Positions 10,851 through 23,225 of a DNA stretch of 64,000 nucleotides are shown here, piece by piece. Numbering within the stretch: position 1 is the stretch's first letter; each line of letters begins with the position of its first letter. Below the pieces are notes generated by a model. It did no database searches. It was not told the DNA's origin and saw nothing but the letters and a program-made list of their open reading frames with translations. Made by a program: the position numbers and the translations under genes. Source of the stretch: Motacilla alba alba (lineage: Eukaryota; Chordata; Aves; Passeriformes; Motacillidae); the NCBI RefSeq assembly GCF_015832195.1, contig NC_052018.1, positions 37,143,052-37,207,051 of the forward strand. The letters are read 5' to 3'.

Positions 10851-13334
10851 AAAGGCCCAGCTTTGTCAGTTCTTTGGTTTGTGGATCATAACGACATAAA
10901 GTATATTTATGTGCTAAACAGCAATAGAAGGCTTGTCTTTGTAGTTAAAAAAAAACAAACGGAAAGCTCCAGAACAAGAGCTGAAGTACCATTGAAATAA
11001 GGTAGGCATATTTTTCATAGCTAAGCTTATATTCAGTATAAATGTCTTTTGTGTGTATTTTTTATTCTTTATGGAGAACTAAGCATTTAATTTAAAAAAA
11101 GAAGGGAAAAAATGCTTTTCCTTTTTTTAATTGTCATTGTAATTATCTTTTAATCCCTTACAAATTTTTTTCCTAATAGAACCTTAATAGTATCAGTTCT
11201 CACTCTGTATTATTGCCAAACACTACTAAGACTTCTTGTATATCTTTTAGAAATAGAAGCACTTGTACTCAAAATGTGGAAGTGTCTATTTGAATCAACA
11301 ACTCTTGAAAAAAGATAAAGTTTGGACAGAGACATCTCATATAGGAGGTTTTTTGCTGGTACTTTGAGAGCTTTCTTCTATAAATGTAGTGATCAGGATG
11401 GGAAGAGCATTACCAGCTCGTTTTACCTCTACCACATCATATCTGTTTCTTACCCGTGGTCATCTGAAAAGGGGGAGTGACAAGATCTATGGAGAGAAGT
11501 TAAAGAAAAAGCTGATGATCTCACAAAAGATCAGAAATATGAACACTGTTCTGAAGTTTCCTTGATCTGGCCAGTATTATGGCAAATCTTTCAAACTTTG
11601 GAAATGGAAATAGGTTGCCCAGGGAACATAAGAAACAAAGAAAGAGGCTAGCAATTTGTCATGATCAGAAGCAGGAGAACCGGAATGCTATCGTCACATC
11701 TGGAGGTATCGAGTCACCACCAGGTGCTGAATCAGACATTTGAACTAAGAACCTGCAAGAACCAAATGGAAGAAGGGACACACAGGAGGTGGAGTGGGAA
11801 ACTGAGAAACCCTGCTTGTCTAAAGCCAGAGAAACCTCAGAAAAGCCCATAAGGGCCTCTCAGCTGGTCCCAGTCAAGACAGAAGATGCAGAGAGTCATC
11901 AATCCAAAGGGGCTGGCAGTGCATATGGCTCTTGGAGGAACAGGTGTATCCCACAGCAGTTTTCTGTTTTCCAGAAGTGAAGGACAACATCACAATAATA
12001 AAGAACACTGATGTCAAGCATCCCAGGTTGATATATGTTGTGGGGATCTGCACCAGTGACATCAGCTTCACCCAAGGCACTGTCCATTAAGAGCATTGGT
12101 ACTTTTTAAACCATTACAGATCCTATCCAGCCTCTCTGAAAGGTTATAGGCTACACTTTCAAGCAATGAATTAAAGACATGTTGGTGTTAGTGAGCATTT
12201 ATTAAAGTGCATCTTATCTTTCATGCTCTTAATCTTTCTTTATAATGTGCAGTAAAAATGCATTATCACACACCCCTTTCACTTGGTGCACACTGACTAG
12301 ACTCCCTTGGCCAGTAGCAGCATTTCCTGAGTTTCCAGAAATGACGAATGATTTCTTAATGCAGAAGTGCTGTGGCTTCACTGCAGTCACAAAAGCAGAT
12401 TAAATTAGTATTGACCTTGGTGCTGCAGTAGCCGTGTGGGTATCAGGAGAACATATGACAACTCTGCATACTGGTTCTCATTCTGCTTGAAGAAGATGAG
12501 ATCATCACTGACCTAAAAATTGGCAGCTGTGCCGGCACCAGTGAAATCAGCCTGGTTTCATTGACCTTGTAAAGAAAGTACCAACATCTATCATGCATAT
12601 TTGAAACTTCAAAAGAGAGAGTTTTCCAGAAACTCAAGCTTCTTGGTGACATGACCGATTTGTAATATGGGAACCATTACCTCAAACTGAGGATTGTTTT
12701 GTGCTGTCCTACTGGCGTCCCTCAGCCTTGGTTCTGCAGTCACATGGGGAGGATGTACTGATGGAAAGATTTCCAGGCTGAAAAGGTGGATGCACAGTGA
12801 AGCTAAAAACTGTAAATAATGCCCAGTGATGGGGGGATCTGAAGGAGTTACTCGCATAGATTGGGACTAAATGGCTAAAGGCAATAAGAAGGTGTCTTAG
12901 TCGTATCAAGGAAAAAAAATATGGGTCAGCTAAATCTCCACTGCTGCTTGCAGGTGTGTGAATTTGATCTCCAAAAGGCAGGCATTTTCAAAGAGATTTT
13001 TGTGTTGTAGGTGGGGTGGAGCAGGAGGATATATCCAACTCAAATGAAGTTAGAGCTGGAAGTAGAGACCTCTGAAGTAGAGAAAAAGGTGCATGAAACA
13101 GCATCTGCTAAAGATCAAAATTTTAAATCAGCCTATTCAGATTATGCATAGCCAAGAGGATGAAAGGAGTGAGTCAAGGTGCTCAGAGCTTGAAAAAGCT
13201 GGATATGTAGGCAGGGGGCAAACACTGTCATTCTGGGAAGTGAGACTGTGGTCAAAGTATTAGAGGACTGAATTCAGGACTCTACAACAATGAATCAAGT
13301 TACATCACAAATGATAGCAAATGTAAGTCGGTAT
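10851..13334. other. No gene seen; possible scraps of old retrotransposon
   Basis: Unrecognised noncoding DNA. Near 12496-12525 the text 'catcactgacctaaaaattg' resembles the FADDTKIG-coding part of CR1-type reverse transcriptases. It lies upstream of, and out of order with, the clearer CR1 that starts near 13335. It may be a separate eroded copy. Confidence 0.4.
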
Positions 13335-14115
13335 AATTTCAGGTGTGGCATGTCTCATCACACAAACCTCTTGCCCTTTTTTGATAGGATTGCTGGTCCA
13401 CAGAGCTGCATCAATATCTCTGCTCATACTTCTCAAAACCATTTGACTTCATACCACATTATCATCTGATTGAAAAACTTGCATGAAATGAAGAGCCTTT
13501 TCTTGGAAAGTGGTACTGAACAGAAGGACATGAGGGTCATTACAAATAATTACCGAACCACAAGCACGTGAGGCAGTGTGGTGGGAAAAATTGGCCAATG
13601 CAACCCATAGATGTATAATAAAGGAATATGAAGTAAAAGAAGGAAAGTGATTTTGAATTAATGACAGCTATTACTATACTTTGTCCACTTCTCATTTTCA
13701 TGCTTCAAGGAAGATGTGAAATACTGCAGGAAATTCAAAGGACAGCTACAGAGACGACCCAAGGGCTGGAAGGCAAGCCCCAAAGACAAGGCTTATGCAG
13801 GCGGAGAGGTGACATGATCTGTATTTATAGATATTTACACAGAGAAATGAGACCTAGGGTGATATTTTAATGCCATATATAAAAACATAACAAGATCCAA
13901 TATCTGTAAGCTGAAGTTAAATGAATTCAACCTTGAAATAGAAGCACTTTCCTAGCAGTGGTGGTAAATAGATATTGAAACAGCTTACCACAATGGTGAT
14001 GGCTTTGACACTGCTTCGTGTCATTAGAATGAGATCAGTTGCTTTTCTGATGATGTATCTTTAGCCAACTGCTTTCAGATTTTCAATGGTGATGCAATTG
14101 TTCTGGCTTTGGGAG
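13335..14115 (+). mobile_element. Ancient CR1/L3-type LINE fragment
   Basis: Plus-strand order fits a degraded CR1-clade reverse transcriptase and 3' region. First comes 'acctcttgccctttt', then 'gataggattgctggtcc'. At about 13427-13485 a block translates as FSKPFD, comparable to the FSKAFD motif of CR1 RT. The text 'ggccaatgcaac' follows near 13592. Then come IQRTATETTQGLE and RRRGDMI..YRYLH near 13733-13845, the usual C-terminal RT segment. Last is noncoding text ending 'gatcagttgcttttctgatg'. Parts are missing: the FADD catalytic box expected after 13500 is absent. Stops and frame changes show it has long been inactive. A further scrap ('aaatttaagaaaaggtttga', about 14530) may belong to another old copy. 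Confidence 0.8.
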
Positions 14116-15073
14116 GGAGAAGGCTAAGCCCCACACCTGAGATCAACCAAAGCTGTGATGGAGGCGGGGTTAGAAGGGATGCAGGTCTTGGGTGACATGA
14201 AGGATTGGGAACCAGGTTGGTAACTCAGGGCTCTGCATCAGGGGCAGAAGTTTGCTGTTGGGAACCTTGGAACATTACCACCTGATTGCTTTCTGTCCGC
14301 AGTGGTGGCCCCAGACGTTGCAGGAAATTGGTATTTCTCCTGCACTGGGCCTGTGCCTGGGAGTCCCAAGGCTTAAATTAAGTTTTTTAGACCTTGTTTT
14401 CCTCACATTGTTGAGGCTGTATACGGTTTGTATACAGGACAAAAATTCTTCTTGTTACAAGGAATGCTAAGGAGCAAAACTGATATAACTTTTAAGTGGT
14501 GATAAAATTTATGCATGGAAGTCTAAGTAAATTTAAGAAAAGGTTTGACAACTATCTGTAAAGCATGAACCTCTCTGACTCAGACCAGGAAGCACAGTGG
14601 TTTTCACAGGCTGGCCTGAGGGACATCCATGCAAGCCAAAGCTCAGCTTTATGATAACCAAACTGATACAGCCAATGTCTTCAAAATGCCCTGTTCTCTC
14701 TGACTCTTTGTGGTTCCACAGCTTCTTTCACTGCTACCATCTGTATTTGGCTGGCCTGACCCTACTGTGACCTGGCCAGGGCAGAAAGCCATGGGAAAAC
14801 TAACCCCAGAAGAAAAGGTGTGCTGCGTGCTGCTCTCTGCTTGTTCAGCTACTGTACTGAAGAATCATAGGAATGCCTGCACCGTGGAGGAAAGAGAACA
14901 TGAGTAATGCATGGGGATGATGATGAGGTGAAGGACTGCTCATTTTGGTGATGGTTTGTCTTAGGTATGATGTCAGGTTATGCTCAAAAGCCACATGGGT
15001 TCACCCATACCATCTCCTAACCTCAGAAGAAGACCTTGCCAACACAGGAAACATTTAAAGGCCCACAGTTCAA
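14116..15073. other. No gene seen
   Basis: Unique DNA between two CR1 copies of opposite orientation. Frames are under 75 codons (14252-14470 and 14710-14907, plus) and unrecognised. Confidence 0.45.
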
Positions 15074-15670
15074 GGAATCACAGAATGGATAAGGTTGGAA
15101 GAGACCACAGTGGGACATGTGGTTTAACCTCGCTGCTCACTCAGGGTCATCCTAGAGCACATGGCATAGGAGTGCACCCATTTGGTTCTTAAGTGTCTCC
15201 AGTGAGGGAGACTCCACAATCTCTCTGGCCAGTCTGTTCCAGTAATGTGATCTTCTTGTTCCAACGTGAAGTTCTTCCTCATGTTCAGATTGAACCTCCT
15301 GTCCATCAGTTTCTGTCTTGTCCTATTGCTCGGCATCACCAAGAAAAGCCTGGCTCCAACCTCTGACAACCTCCCTTCAGATACCTACAGACATAGGTGA
15401 GGTCCCATTTTTGTTGTCTCATCTCCTGTACTGAGATGAGGCTGAACAGGCCCAGCTCTCTCAACCTTACCTCGTACGAAAGATGCTTCAGTCTCTTAAC
15501 CACCTTTGTAGCCTCTGCTGGACATGCTTCAGGAGCTCCAGGTCTTGTATTCAGGAGTTTGGAACTGGACACAGCACTCCAGATGTGGCCTCACCAGGGC
15601 TGAGTAGAGGGGCAGGATCACCTCCCTCAACCTGCTGGCATTGCTCTTCCTAATGCACCCAAGACTGAGA
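15074..15670 (-). mobile_element. CR1 LINE, 5'-truncated, 3' end intact
   Basis: The minus strand encodes the C-terminal part of CR1 ORF2. From high to low coordinates the readable blocks are [18 protein letters not shown] and [15 protein letters not shown], then HLSYEVRLRELGLFSL and YLKGGCQRLEPGFS, then PSNRTRQKLMDRRFNLNMRK. These blocks lie in different frames, so at least two frameshifts have broken the ORF. The element ends at its low-coordinate side in the terminal octamer ATTCTGTG (minus), as CR1 does instead of a poly(A) tail. The 5' truncation near 15670 and the absence of an obvious target-site duplication are normal for the family. It keeps much more similarity than the other CR1 copies in the window, so it is the youngest of them. 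It is dead as a mobile element. Confidence 0.95.
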
Positions 15671-18600
15671 AGAATTGGAATAGGTGGTATCATCTTGTCC
15701 TTTCTAGTCCAATTTGGTGTGCTTCTACAGTAATGATGGAAAAATGTCAGCTGACAGGAGGACAATGAGAGCAGAGACAACAACGTGTCATGTTGGTCTT
15801 ACATCAAACATGGAAATGCCTACCCCCAGCTCTAGGAAAAGGTACAAAATAGGTTTTTTCTTGGGCTCCATTGACTGGAGAGTGGAGTGTTGTGGAGAGT
15901 GCTGTCACAGCCAAGGTTCTTCAGGGGTGTCTCAACAGCTCTGTTTTCTTCTAGTAATTCTGTGTTCATATAAATCAGGTCAGGAGAGAATCTAATGGTT
16001 CTAGCAGACATACAGGCTATCAGACATAGCCACAGTTGGGTCTGCTCTGTTTGTCAGCAGTGCTTATATGTACATAAATGCACAAAGACATCTTACTCTG
16101 AGATTTTCCTACCGGCATCATAAATTTATATTAGAGTACTTTTATCATAGTCTGCTTTTCTTGTCATGAAAATATCAGAGTATAATTTAATCCTCTCTTC
16201 TTGCTGCCTCTCTTTTCTTTTTCTCCCCTGAAGAGAAAAAGCTTTCAGTAAATAGTGGCCAGAAGATGCCCTGAGGAAAGCATAGGTCCCCATAAATAGG
16301 AAATGAAACAGAAAGCTGCAAACATGAAAGAAAGGGCTAGAAAAGATTTTATTAACCTTCTTCAAAAGGTGTCTTGTGAACATTTACCGCAATGTAATCC
16401 TTGAGCATTTAAGTTCTCCTGAAACATTGCATTTTCTAAAGGTGTAAAGAAATATTTTCTCCTGTTGTGTTTCTAAACCCATGTGATTTTTTAGGCAGTA
16501 TATTTTCTTATAAAGCTAGCACATGAGAAAGGGAAAACTGGTCATCACAACCCTTGCAAAAACTTGTACCAACACCAGCTGGTATGGTTTGCACCAACAC
16601 CATCCCATACAGTTGCTTTTCGCATTCCCTTCCAAAAGTCAGTGCGATCAGCCGACTGCTCTGGTCTGAGGGGCTGGCTGGGACACTGGCACAAGGCTAA
16701 TGTTGCAGGTTTGGCTGTTTTACAATCTGCTGGTGAAGCTGCATAGACCCATATGATACCTCCAGCTATGACTGGAGTTGCTGAATTAAGTCCCTCTGTC
16801 TTAAAAATTACCTTCTAATCCTGAGGTTGCTGCTCTCCCAAGGACAGCACAGGCTGGATTTGAGGTGGGGAAAGCCAGTAGGCCTCAGTGCCTTTCTCAG
16901 CCCTGAGGCAGCCAGGGATCTGCAGCAGGAATTGCCCTGGAAACTGAACTCTGAGCTCCTCTGCACCCCCGTCGTCTCCCAAACCTGCAACGCTGGCCAC
17001 TGCAGGAAGGAAAATCCCTGAACAAAAGGCACACGCTAAAATATCCTAGTGAAAAAAGATATTCTGCAGCACAGGAAGCAAGTATGTACTGGTCAAAGAA
17101 TTAGATTACTCAAGGTGGTGACTCACCCAATAACTATTCAGTATTTGTGGTTGAAAGGGAAACCTTTGCCAGAAAATGACTAAAATCCATTGGCACAGGC
17201 TCTGAAGGAATCATGACTGGGCCTAAATGACTGTGTACGCAAGTGAGTTATTTTTCCACCCCTTTCCACTGAAGCAAGGCGGAGGATGAAAAAAAAAGGA
17301 AAAAAACACCATCCCTGTTTACGTAGGTTATTACAGTGCTGGAGTTGCCTCCAGGGGCCTTTCCAGCAGCCGCTGTCGCTGGGGCCAGGTTCAGGCTTAC
17401 ATTTCCCTGTTCAGGCTGGGCTGTGATTTTTGTGTTCATTTTAAAGGCTTGAGTTGGCAGTGTACAGCTAGCTCCGGGGCATTAATTCTTGCTTCACTGA
17501 ATGGTATATAGGAGGAGAAAGAACAAATTCCAGGATCTTGCAGTTTTGCCACAGAAATGAAAAACAGAATGACTGGCTTTCGCAGGCTGCACCAAGATAA
17601 TCTGGGACTAATCTCGGCTCAATCTCTGCAAACTGCTGAGTGTGGCTGTGGCTTGTTGCTCAGCATCTGGCAGGATCAAACCAAAGCCATCTGAAGTAGC
17701 TTGGAGAAAGTACCGCAAATCTATGCAAAAAAACAAGGACCTGGTGTGATCAAGAGATAAATGAGATGCCTATTTTTCTTCCTACTGATCTCCAAAGTTG
17801 TTTTCATGTTACCCTTTTCTTTGTTTAACTCTGAGATCCCTAATGCCCTGATTTTTTCCCTCCCTACAGCCTAGCAAACCTTATTTACTGTCTTTGTCAA
17901 AGGTCAGTGAAATATTTTGGTGGCAAGGGCTGTCAGCAAACATGCTTAGAAAAACTTGAGTGTGTTTGGTTGCTTTTGTCAGATTTTTGTAACTGTAAAG
18001 GAACTATGCAATAAGGCAATAGCCTGGCATGCATAGATGTGTGTTTGCCTCCAGTAAAGGTTAAAGGACAGCCCAGGCATCGTTTAAAGAAGCCTTCCCA
18101 CACCTGCTTTTGATTTCCTATTGCTATTTCTGGTAATGAAAATTGGAAGTGTTGCCATAGATTTGGGATCTAGAGGGCCTGCTGCATGTTTTCTTGTTCC
18201 TTAAAGGCAAGCCTGGAATTAAATAAATGTTTAAGACTTAAAGAGATGAAACCAGGGAATTTCTGGAAGGAGAAGAAAAGGGGAAAAAAGCTTGGTCTCT
18301 GCTGTTATTTTTTACTATAACTGGGAAACTCAAGTTGGCTTTCGTTCTTTTCAAACCTCCACTGGTTTTGCACCAGAAAATCCCCTATGTGCTGGAGCTG
18401 CCCCTTTCTAGGGTTTAACACGGAAACAACAGAACTGCAGTCTATTTTACGACAAACCATTGAGCTTCCTGTAGCAACAAATTCCTTTCCAGCATTTTCT
18501 TCCCCTGCTCACCAGTCTGCCTTTTGTTCTCTGTCTTTCAAAGCTTGGCTGTGCCACTTGAAGGAAGGGGGCTGGCCTAGCCAGATGCACTTTTTTCCTG

Positions 18601-21188
18601 CTTCCACACTTCCCCCACCCCAACTGCTACTGAGACATCCCCGCAGATTCTGGCTGCAATTTGGGTGCTCAAATTCCTCAGGGAGATCCTTGATCATGTC
18701 TTCCTCTCCACTGTTGTCGCTTGGCTTGGCAGGATCTTTGGGTGTGTTCTGTTTCCCTGGGTGGGATTTCTCAACCCCCTAAGGGCAAGAAGTACCAGAT
18801 TCCCACCAGCCAGGACAAAAGAAACTCCTGCTTTAATGTCTCTGTAAACAGAGCAGACAAAACCCTCAGAGCAACACTGCATGTAAATTCCTATCTCACC
18901 TGAGTGTTTGGAGTATTTCCCCAGCACACACAATGCCCAAGCTTAACTCTTGTGCTGCCTGGTTTGGAGAAACCACCTGGAAAGCTTGCATTCCATGGGA
19001 TCCCGACTCCCCCAGCAGGGTATGGGCCATTACAGCTGGAATGTCCTCAAAAAAGGAAGAATCATTCAAATTGTTGATCGATTGGGCAGCCTGTGTCGAT
19101 GGCGAGTGTCCTGCACTCACAACCCGCTCACGTCAAATGCATGGGGCTGTCAGCACAGGTGCTTCCCCAGCCGGTGCTGTGGCTGTGCACTGGTGGGCAG
19201 ACCAAGACGGGACAGAGCAGGAAAGCTCTTTGCATCCTGTACAAAATGACTCGGCAACTTTGGGCAGCCAGCGCCAAGTGAGAATTCCGAAAGGAGCAAA
19301 GAACATAGCATAGCTGTCTTTGAGGGGCTTTGCCCGGTCTGCTGTGGCTGCTAATCGCCACCTACTTTCACTCCCTGCTCACCCTGCCGGTGTTTCAAGA
19401 GCTCACTGTTTGGCTTTTCATGCTCTGTACTCAGCCTGTGGGAATGTGGGTTCCTGCCCTGTGGCTATGATTCCTATAGATCCGAACCACTAAGTCAGGC
19501 AGCACTGAGACTGGAGCGGATTTTGCCTCGGGTATGTCAGCACTCTCAGACATGTTTGCAGATCTCATCCTCTGATTCCAACCTCCTCTTTCCCTGACAA
19601 TGCTTTTGGTCCTCCAGAGTGTTTGGTCAAATGATAGTGATGTGATGTCTGTGTCCCATTTTGAGTAAATGCAAATGTGTAGATTGGAGTGTTTCATTTA
19701 AAGATACTGATGAGACAATCTCCAGAGGTTTCTGCCTACCTCAGCACCTCTGTTATTTGGGGTGTGAGGTTTTATATACGAAGTGACATTACTGCTCTTC
19801 CCGCTCTCTCCGCTTTTAAATCCCTTTTGGTGCCTCTCTATGATTTTGCACTCCATTAAGGTTATTAGCAGACACTTTGGAAGAGTGTAGTTTGGCTTAT
19901 TCACTCTGAGAGCATCTCATCTAAATGAGAGCTTTATAGGCAGGTTTCAAACCCCGCAGGTCAGTGTAGTGTTTTCCAGACACTGCACGCTCTCTTTTAG
20001 CATTCATAAAGCAGACTCCATCACTATCTCACAGCTTGGGAAGGGATTCTTTCTGCTAGCTAATATTCTTGTTTTAACACGTAGGATAGAATCCAAATTG
20101 CTGTATACAAAGAGCAAAACTGAAGATGACAGTCCCCAGTTAAGTGCAGCACTGTGCTTAGCTCTGGGGAAAGCAGGAATGATGAAGAAAAGGGATCTCC
20201 ATTGAGGCATTACTTTACTGTGGGTTTTGTACCTCATCTTTATTCTCTGTCAGGGTTTCCTCCACCTTCTTTAAACCACAGTGGATTGTGTGTGCTCCTT
20301 TGAAAGAAACATGCAATTGTTCATAAGTATTTCTGATGCGTAAAGGAATGTAACAGCAGAAGCTTTTGACTTCAGCAGTATCAAATTGTTGTGATTTACT
20401 TGTGGTCTTTTTTATTTTATTTCATTTTATTTGATAATATGTGATGAAAGTGCTCTAATATCCCCCATCACTGTAAGGTTTCAGACTCAAAACAATAACC
20501 CCATCCTTTCTGCCTTTGGCACTTTTTGCTGCTTAACCATCTACTGTCACCAAAGTCATGGTGAAAATTGTGTGCTCTTCAGTGCTGACTGAGCAGGTGA
20601 CATTTAATCCAATGTCAAACCACAGAAATACCAAAAGGAGCATCTGTGCAAAGCCCAGGGTCCCAGACAGCCTATCTATTGCAGGCTGGGCAGAAAGCTG
20701 AGGGAAGCACCAGGAATCCCAGGTGCTGTGAAGGGCTCTGGTGGTGGGAGGTGCCACTGTCCACCCTGTCTGTGCTTCCCAGATGAAATGTTTTCCTCAT
20801 GAGGTGCCCCATGTGATTAATCTTGCTTTGGTTCAAATCTCCTCAAGTATTACTGGAATATGACATCATCTTCTGTGCTCAGCCTTTCAAACAAATGACA
20901 CTCCCAGGAAATAATTGCTGAAAATATGAGGGATGTGGTTTTTCTTACCTAATTTTTTAGGAGGAAAGATTACTGAGTAAATGGCACTTGGTCAAGAGCA
21001 CTCATTTGTGCCAATCAAGAGGCAAAAGTTTGGAAAAGCTGTGTTTGAAAGGGAGCTGACCTTCTGCAGTAGAGTGTTGATGCTCCTTTGCTTCAGGTGC
21101 TTGTTGATTTTCATTTGCTGTGGTGCTCTCAACTCATAATTTTCTAGAAGAAAATAACTGCCATTGACCTAATGATGCTAGTCTAGAC
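15671..21188. other. No gene seen; GC-richer patch at about 18.4-19.4 kb
   Basis: Long unique stretch. Around 18.4-19.4 kb several overlapping frames of 60-131 codons occur on both strands. Their overlap in many frames and the lack of any domain argue for base composition rather than coding. A T-rich (TTTTA-like) tract lies near 20410-20435. No repeat family is recognised. Confidence 0.45.
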
Positions 21189-21263
<75 letters not shown>

Positions 21264-21272
21264 TCATCATCA
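21189..21272 (+). repeat. (AAT)n microsatellite with ATC end
   Basis: About 25 uninterrupted AAT units run from 21189 to about 21262, then three ATC units. The long isoleucine and leucine runs in minus-strand frames here are artefacts of this array. The purity suggests it is polymorphic. Confidence 0.97.
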
Positions 21273-23077
21273 TACACAGCACACCATAATAATAGATTAC
21301 ATAAAGACATTCCATCAAAAAAGACACTAAATGAGAACATCTACTTGCCTTTTTTTTTTTTTCCCAGATTAAATACCACACACAACTTTTGAAGAGTGCA
21401 TCTGAGGATGAGACATATGGATATTTCACTTGGACACATGCATTGGCTCATAGATAAGGAGGACAGAAATCTGGTCTGTGCTGTTCTGGCAAGAGTGCAG
21501 AGCAAACCAGCATCTCCTGAGTCTGAGCAGGAAAAGATTTTTTCCAATCCCAAATACGTGGCAAGAACATGGACCACACCTACTCACATACCAAAAGGAC
21601 TCCTTTTCATCCATCCCCTCTGATGCCAATGGTCTCTCCTGCTGCAGGAGAGCTTATTAGGACAGCTTAAATAAACACCCATACTTCAAGACTAGGCTCT
21701 CGACCACTTTCTGCATGAGGCTGACTCATGATGCGACCGGCTTTGGATGCAACCCTGGCGGAGGTGTAATTATGTGTAGAAAAACAATGTGACAAACTGG
21801 GTCAGGAAGGGAACACTTTTCCCACACTTGAAATTACCACAAGGACTTCAGGACAAAGAGTATTACCTTGTCCTTGGAAATCTGACTCAACTCAGCCTTT
21901 AAGTCCCCCACTTAAGTGTATGTGATGGCCCATTCTCACTTTCAGCTCTTAACAAGATGCCTGTTCCACCCAGGTCTCTACCTAGGTGATTGAGATCTTT
22001 TCCCAAAACCAAGAAAACAGAAAGAAAATAAACCAACATTGCAATTCCAATAGGTGGAGAACATAAACAAATCTCCGTGGAGTTTTCAGTGGGAGACGGA
22101 GCTCCAGAACCCATGATGGAATGAGCAAATGCATGATAAAAACTTAACTTAATTCCCTGAAGCTAAAGAAACAGGCTCACAAACTTTAAACAATCCTCCA
22201 GTACCTCCAGTGCTCCTGTTTAGGATCAGTGCATTCTTTTGCATTCTGGTTAAAAACCAGGCATGGCTGGGTAACAGTTAGGAAGCCAAGCAGCAGAGAC
22301 AGCTCTTATGTTGCTGTACAGAGTAGTTATTGCCATTAGGAGATAAAGGAACACAGCAATTGCCCTTAATTTAGGAACAAAGAGCAGAGGGATGACTAGC
22401 AGCTGAGGGAGTCCACATGCATGTGCACTAACACAGAATCTATAGCATGGGGGCAAGAGGATGCATTTTCAAGATGACATGGAAAGAACCCACTTTGAAG
22501 TTTCCAGACTGAGTAAAATCAATATCTAAATGTTTCAGTGAAATGTGTTTGATGTTGTCTACATGTAGAAACCCAATAGAGGCCACTTATTATTGAATAG
22601 TACTAGACTGAGCAAAGTAGGTCATATTACAGCTTTGTCGGAGAGGCAGCATTGTACCTGACAGAACAGCATCTTTAATGCATTGTATCTGGCACTGGAG
22701 AATTGGTAGGATATGCACCCAAACCACCTGCAAGAATGACTACAAAGATGAACAGATCTCATCTGTGATTGTTTTCTGAAATAATCATCGGTCAAATTGC
22801 CAGAGTCTGTCAAGTGCCTACTTGAACCCATCTCACATACCAAGCATTTGCAGTCTATTTATAGAGGGACTGTGATTGCGGTGGTGCTGAAGGTCTGTCA
22901 GCATTTCCATTACAGGCTGTTATAATTTGGCAGTGCGATACCCACTCCAGGCTACAGCCTGATGTGAAGGATAGGCTCTTGTTTTAAAACAAACAATACT
23001 TCTCCTTACCTTTGGGCTTACTTCCCTAAATGAATTTTAAATCGTTGGTCCCTGTTAGACTTTTTTGTTCCTGTTCC
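21273..23077. other. No gene seen
   Basis: Unique noncoding DNA. A 14-T tract lies near 21350-21363. Frames are under 85 codons without recognisable domains. Confidence 0.45.
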
Positions 23078-23126
23078 TTAAAAAAAAAAAAAAAGAAAAT
23101 GAAAAAGAAAAAAAAAATATATATAC

Positions 23127-23224
<98 letters not shown>

Positions 23225-23225
23225 C
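23078..23225. repeat. Compound self-complementary microsatellite
   Basis: In order: a poly(A) and A/G-rich lead (23080-23116), a short TA run with ACA interruptions (23117-23133), about 17 CA units (to 23168), about 11 TA units (to 23190), about 11 GT units (to 23211), and a TA tail (to 23224). The CA and GT arms are reverse complements around the TA centre, so the array can fold into one long hairpin. The Tyr/Ile/Thr/His and Val/Cys runs in frames covering it are artefacts. Confidence 0.97.

Noticed and set aside
13661..13870. Apparent small gene on plus
   Set aside because: Its protein carries CR1 reverse-transcriptase end motifs, so it is part of the old LINE.
15124..15783. Three minus-strand ORFs as host genes
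   Set aside because: They are frameshifted pieces of CR1 ORF2.
21134..21429. Poly-isoleucine and poly-leucine ORFs
   Set aside because: They are translations of the AAT microsatellite.
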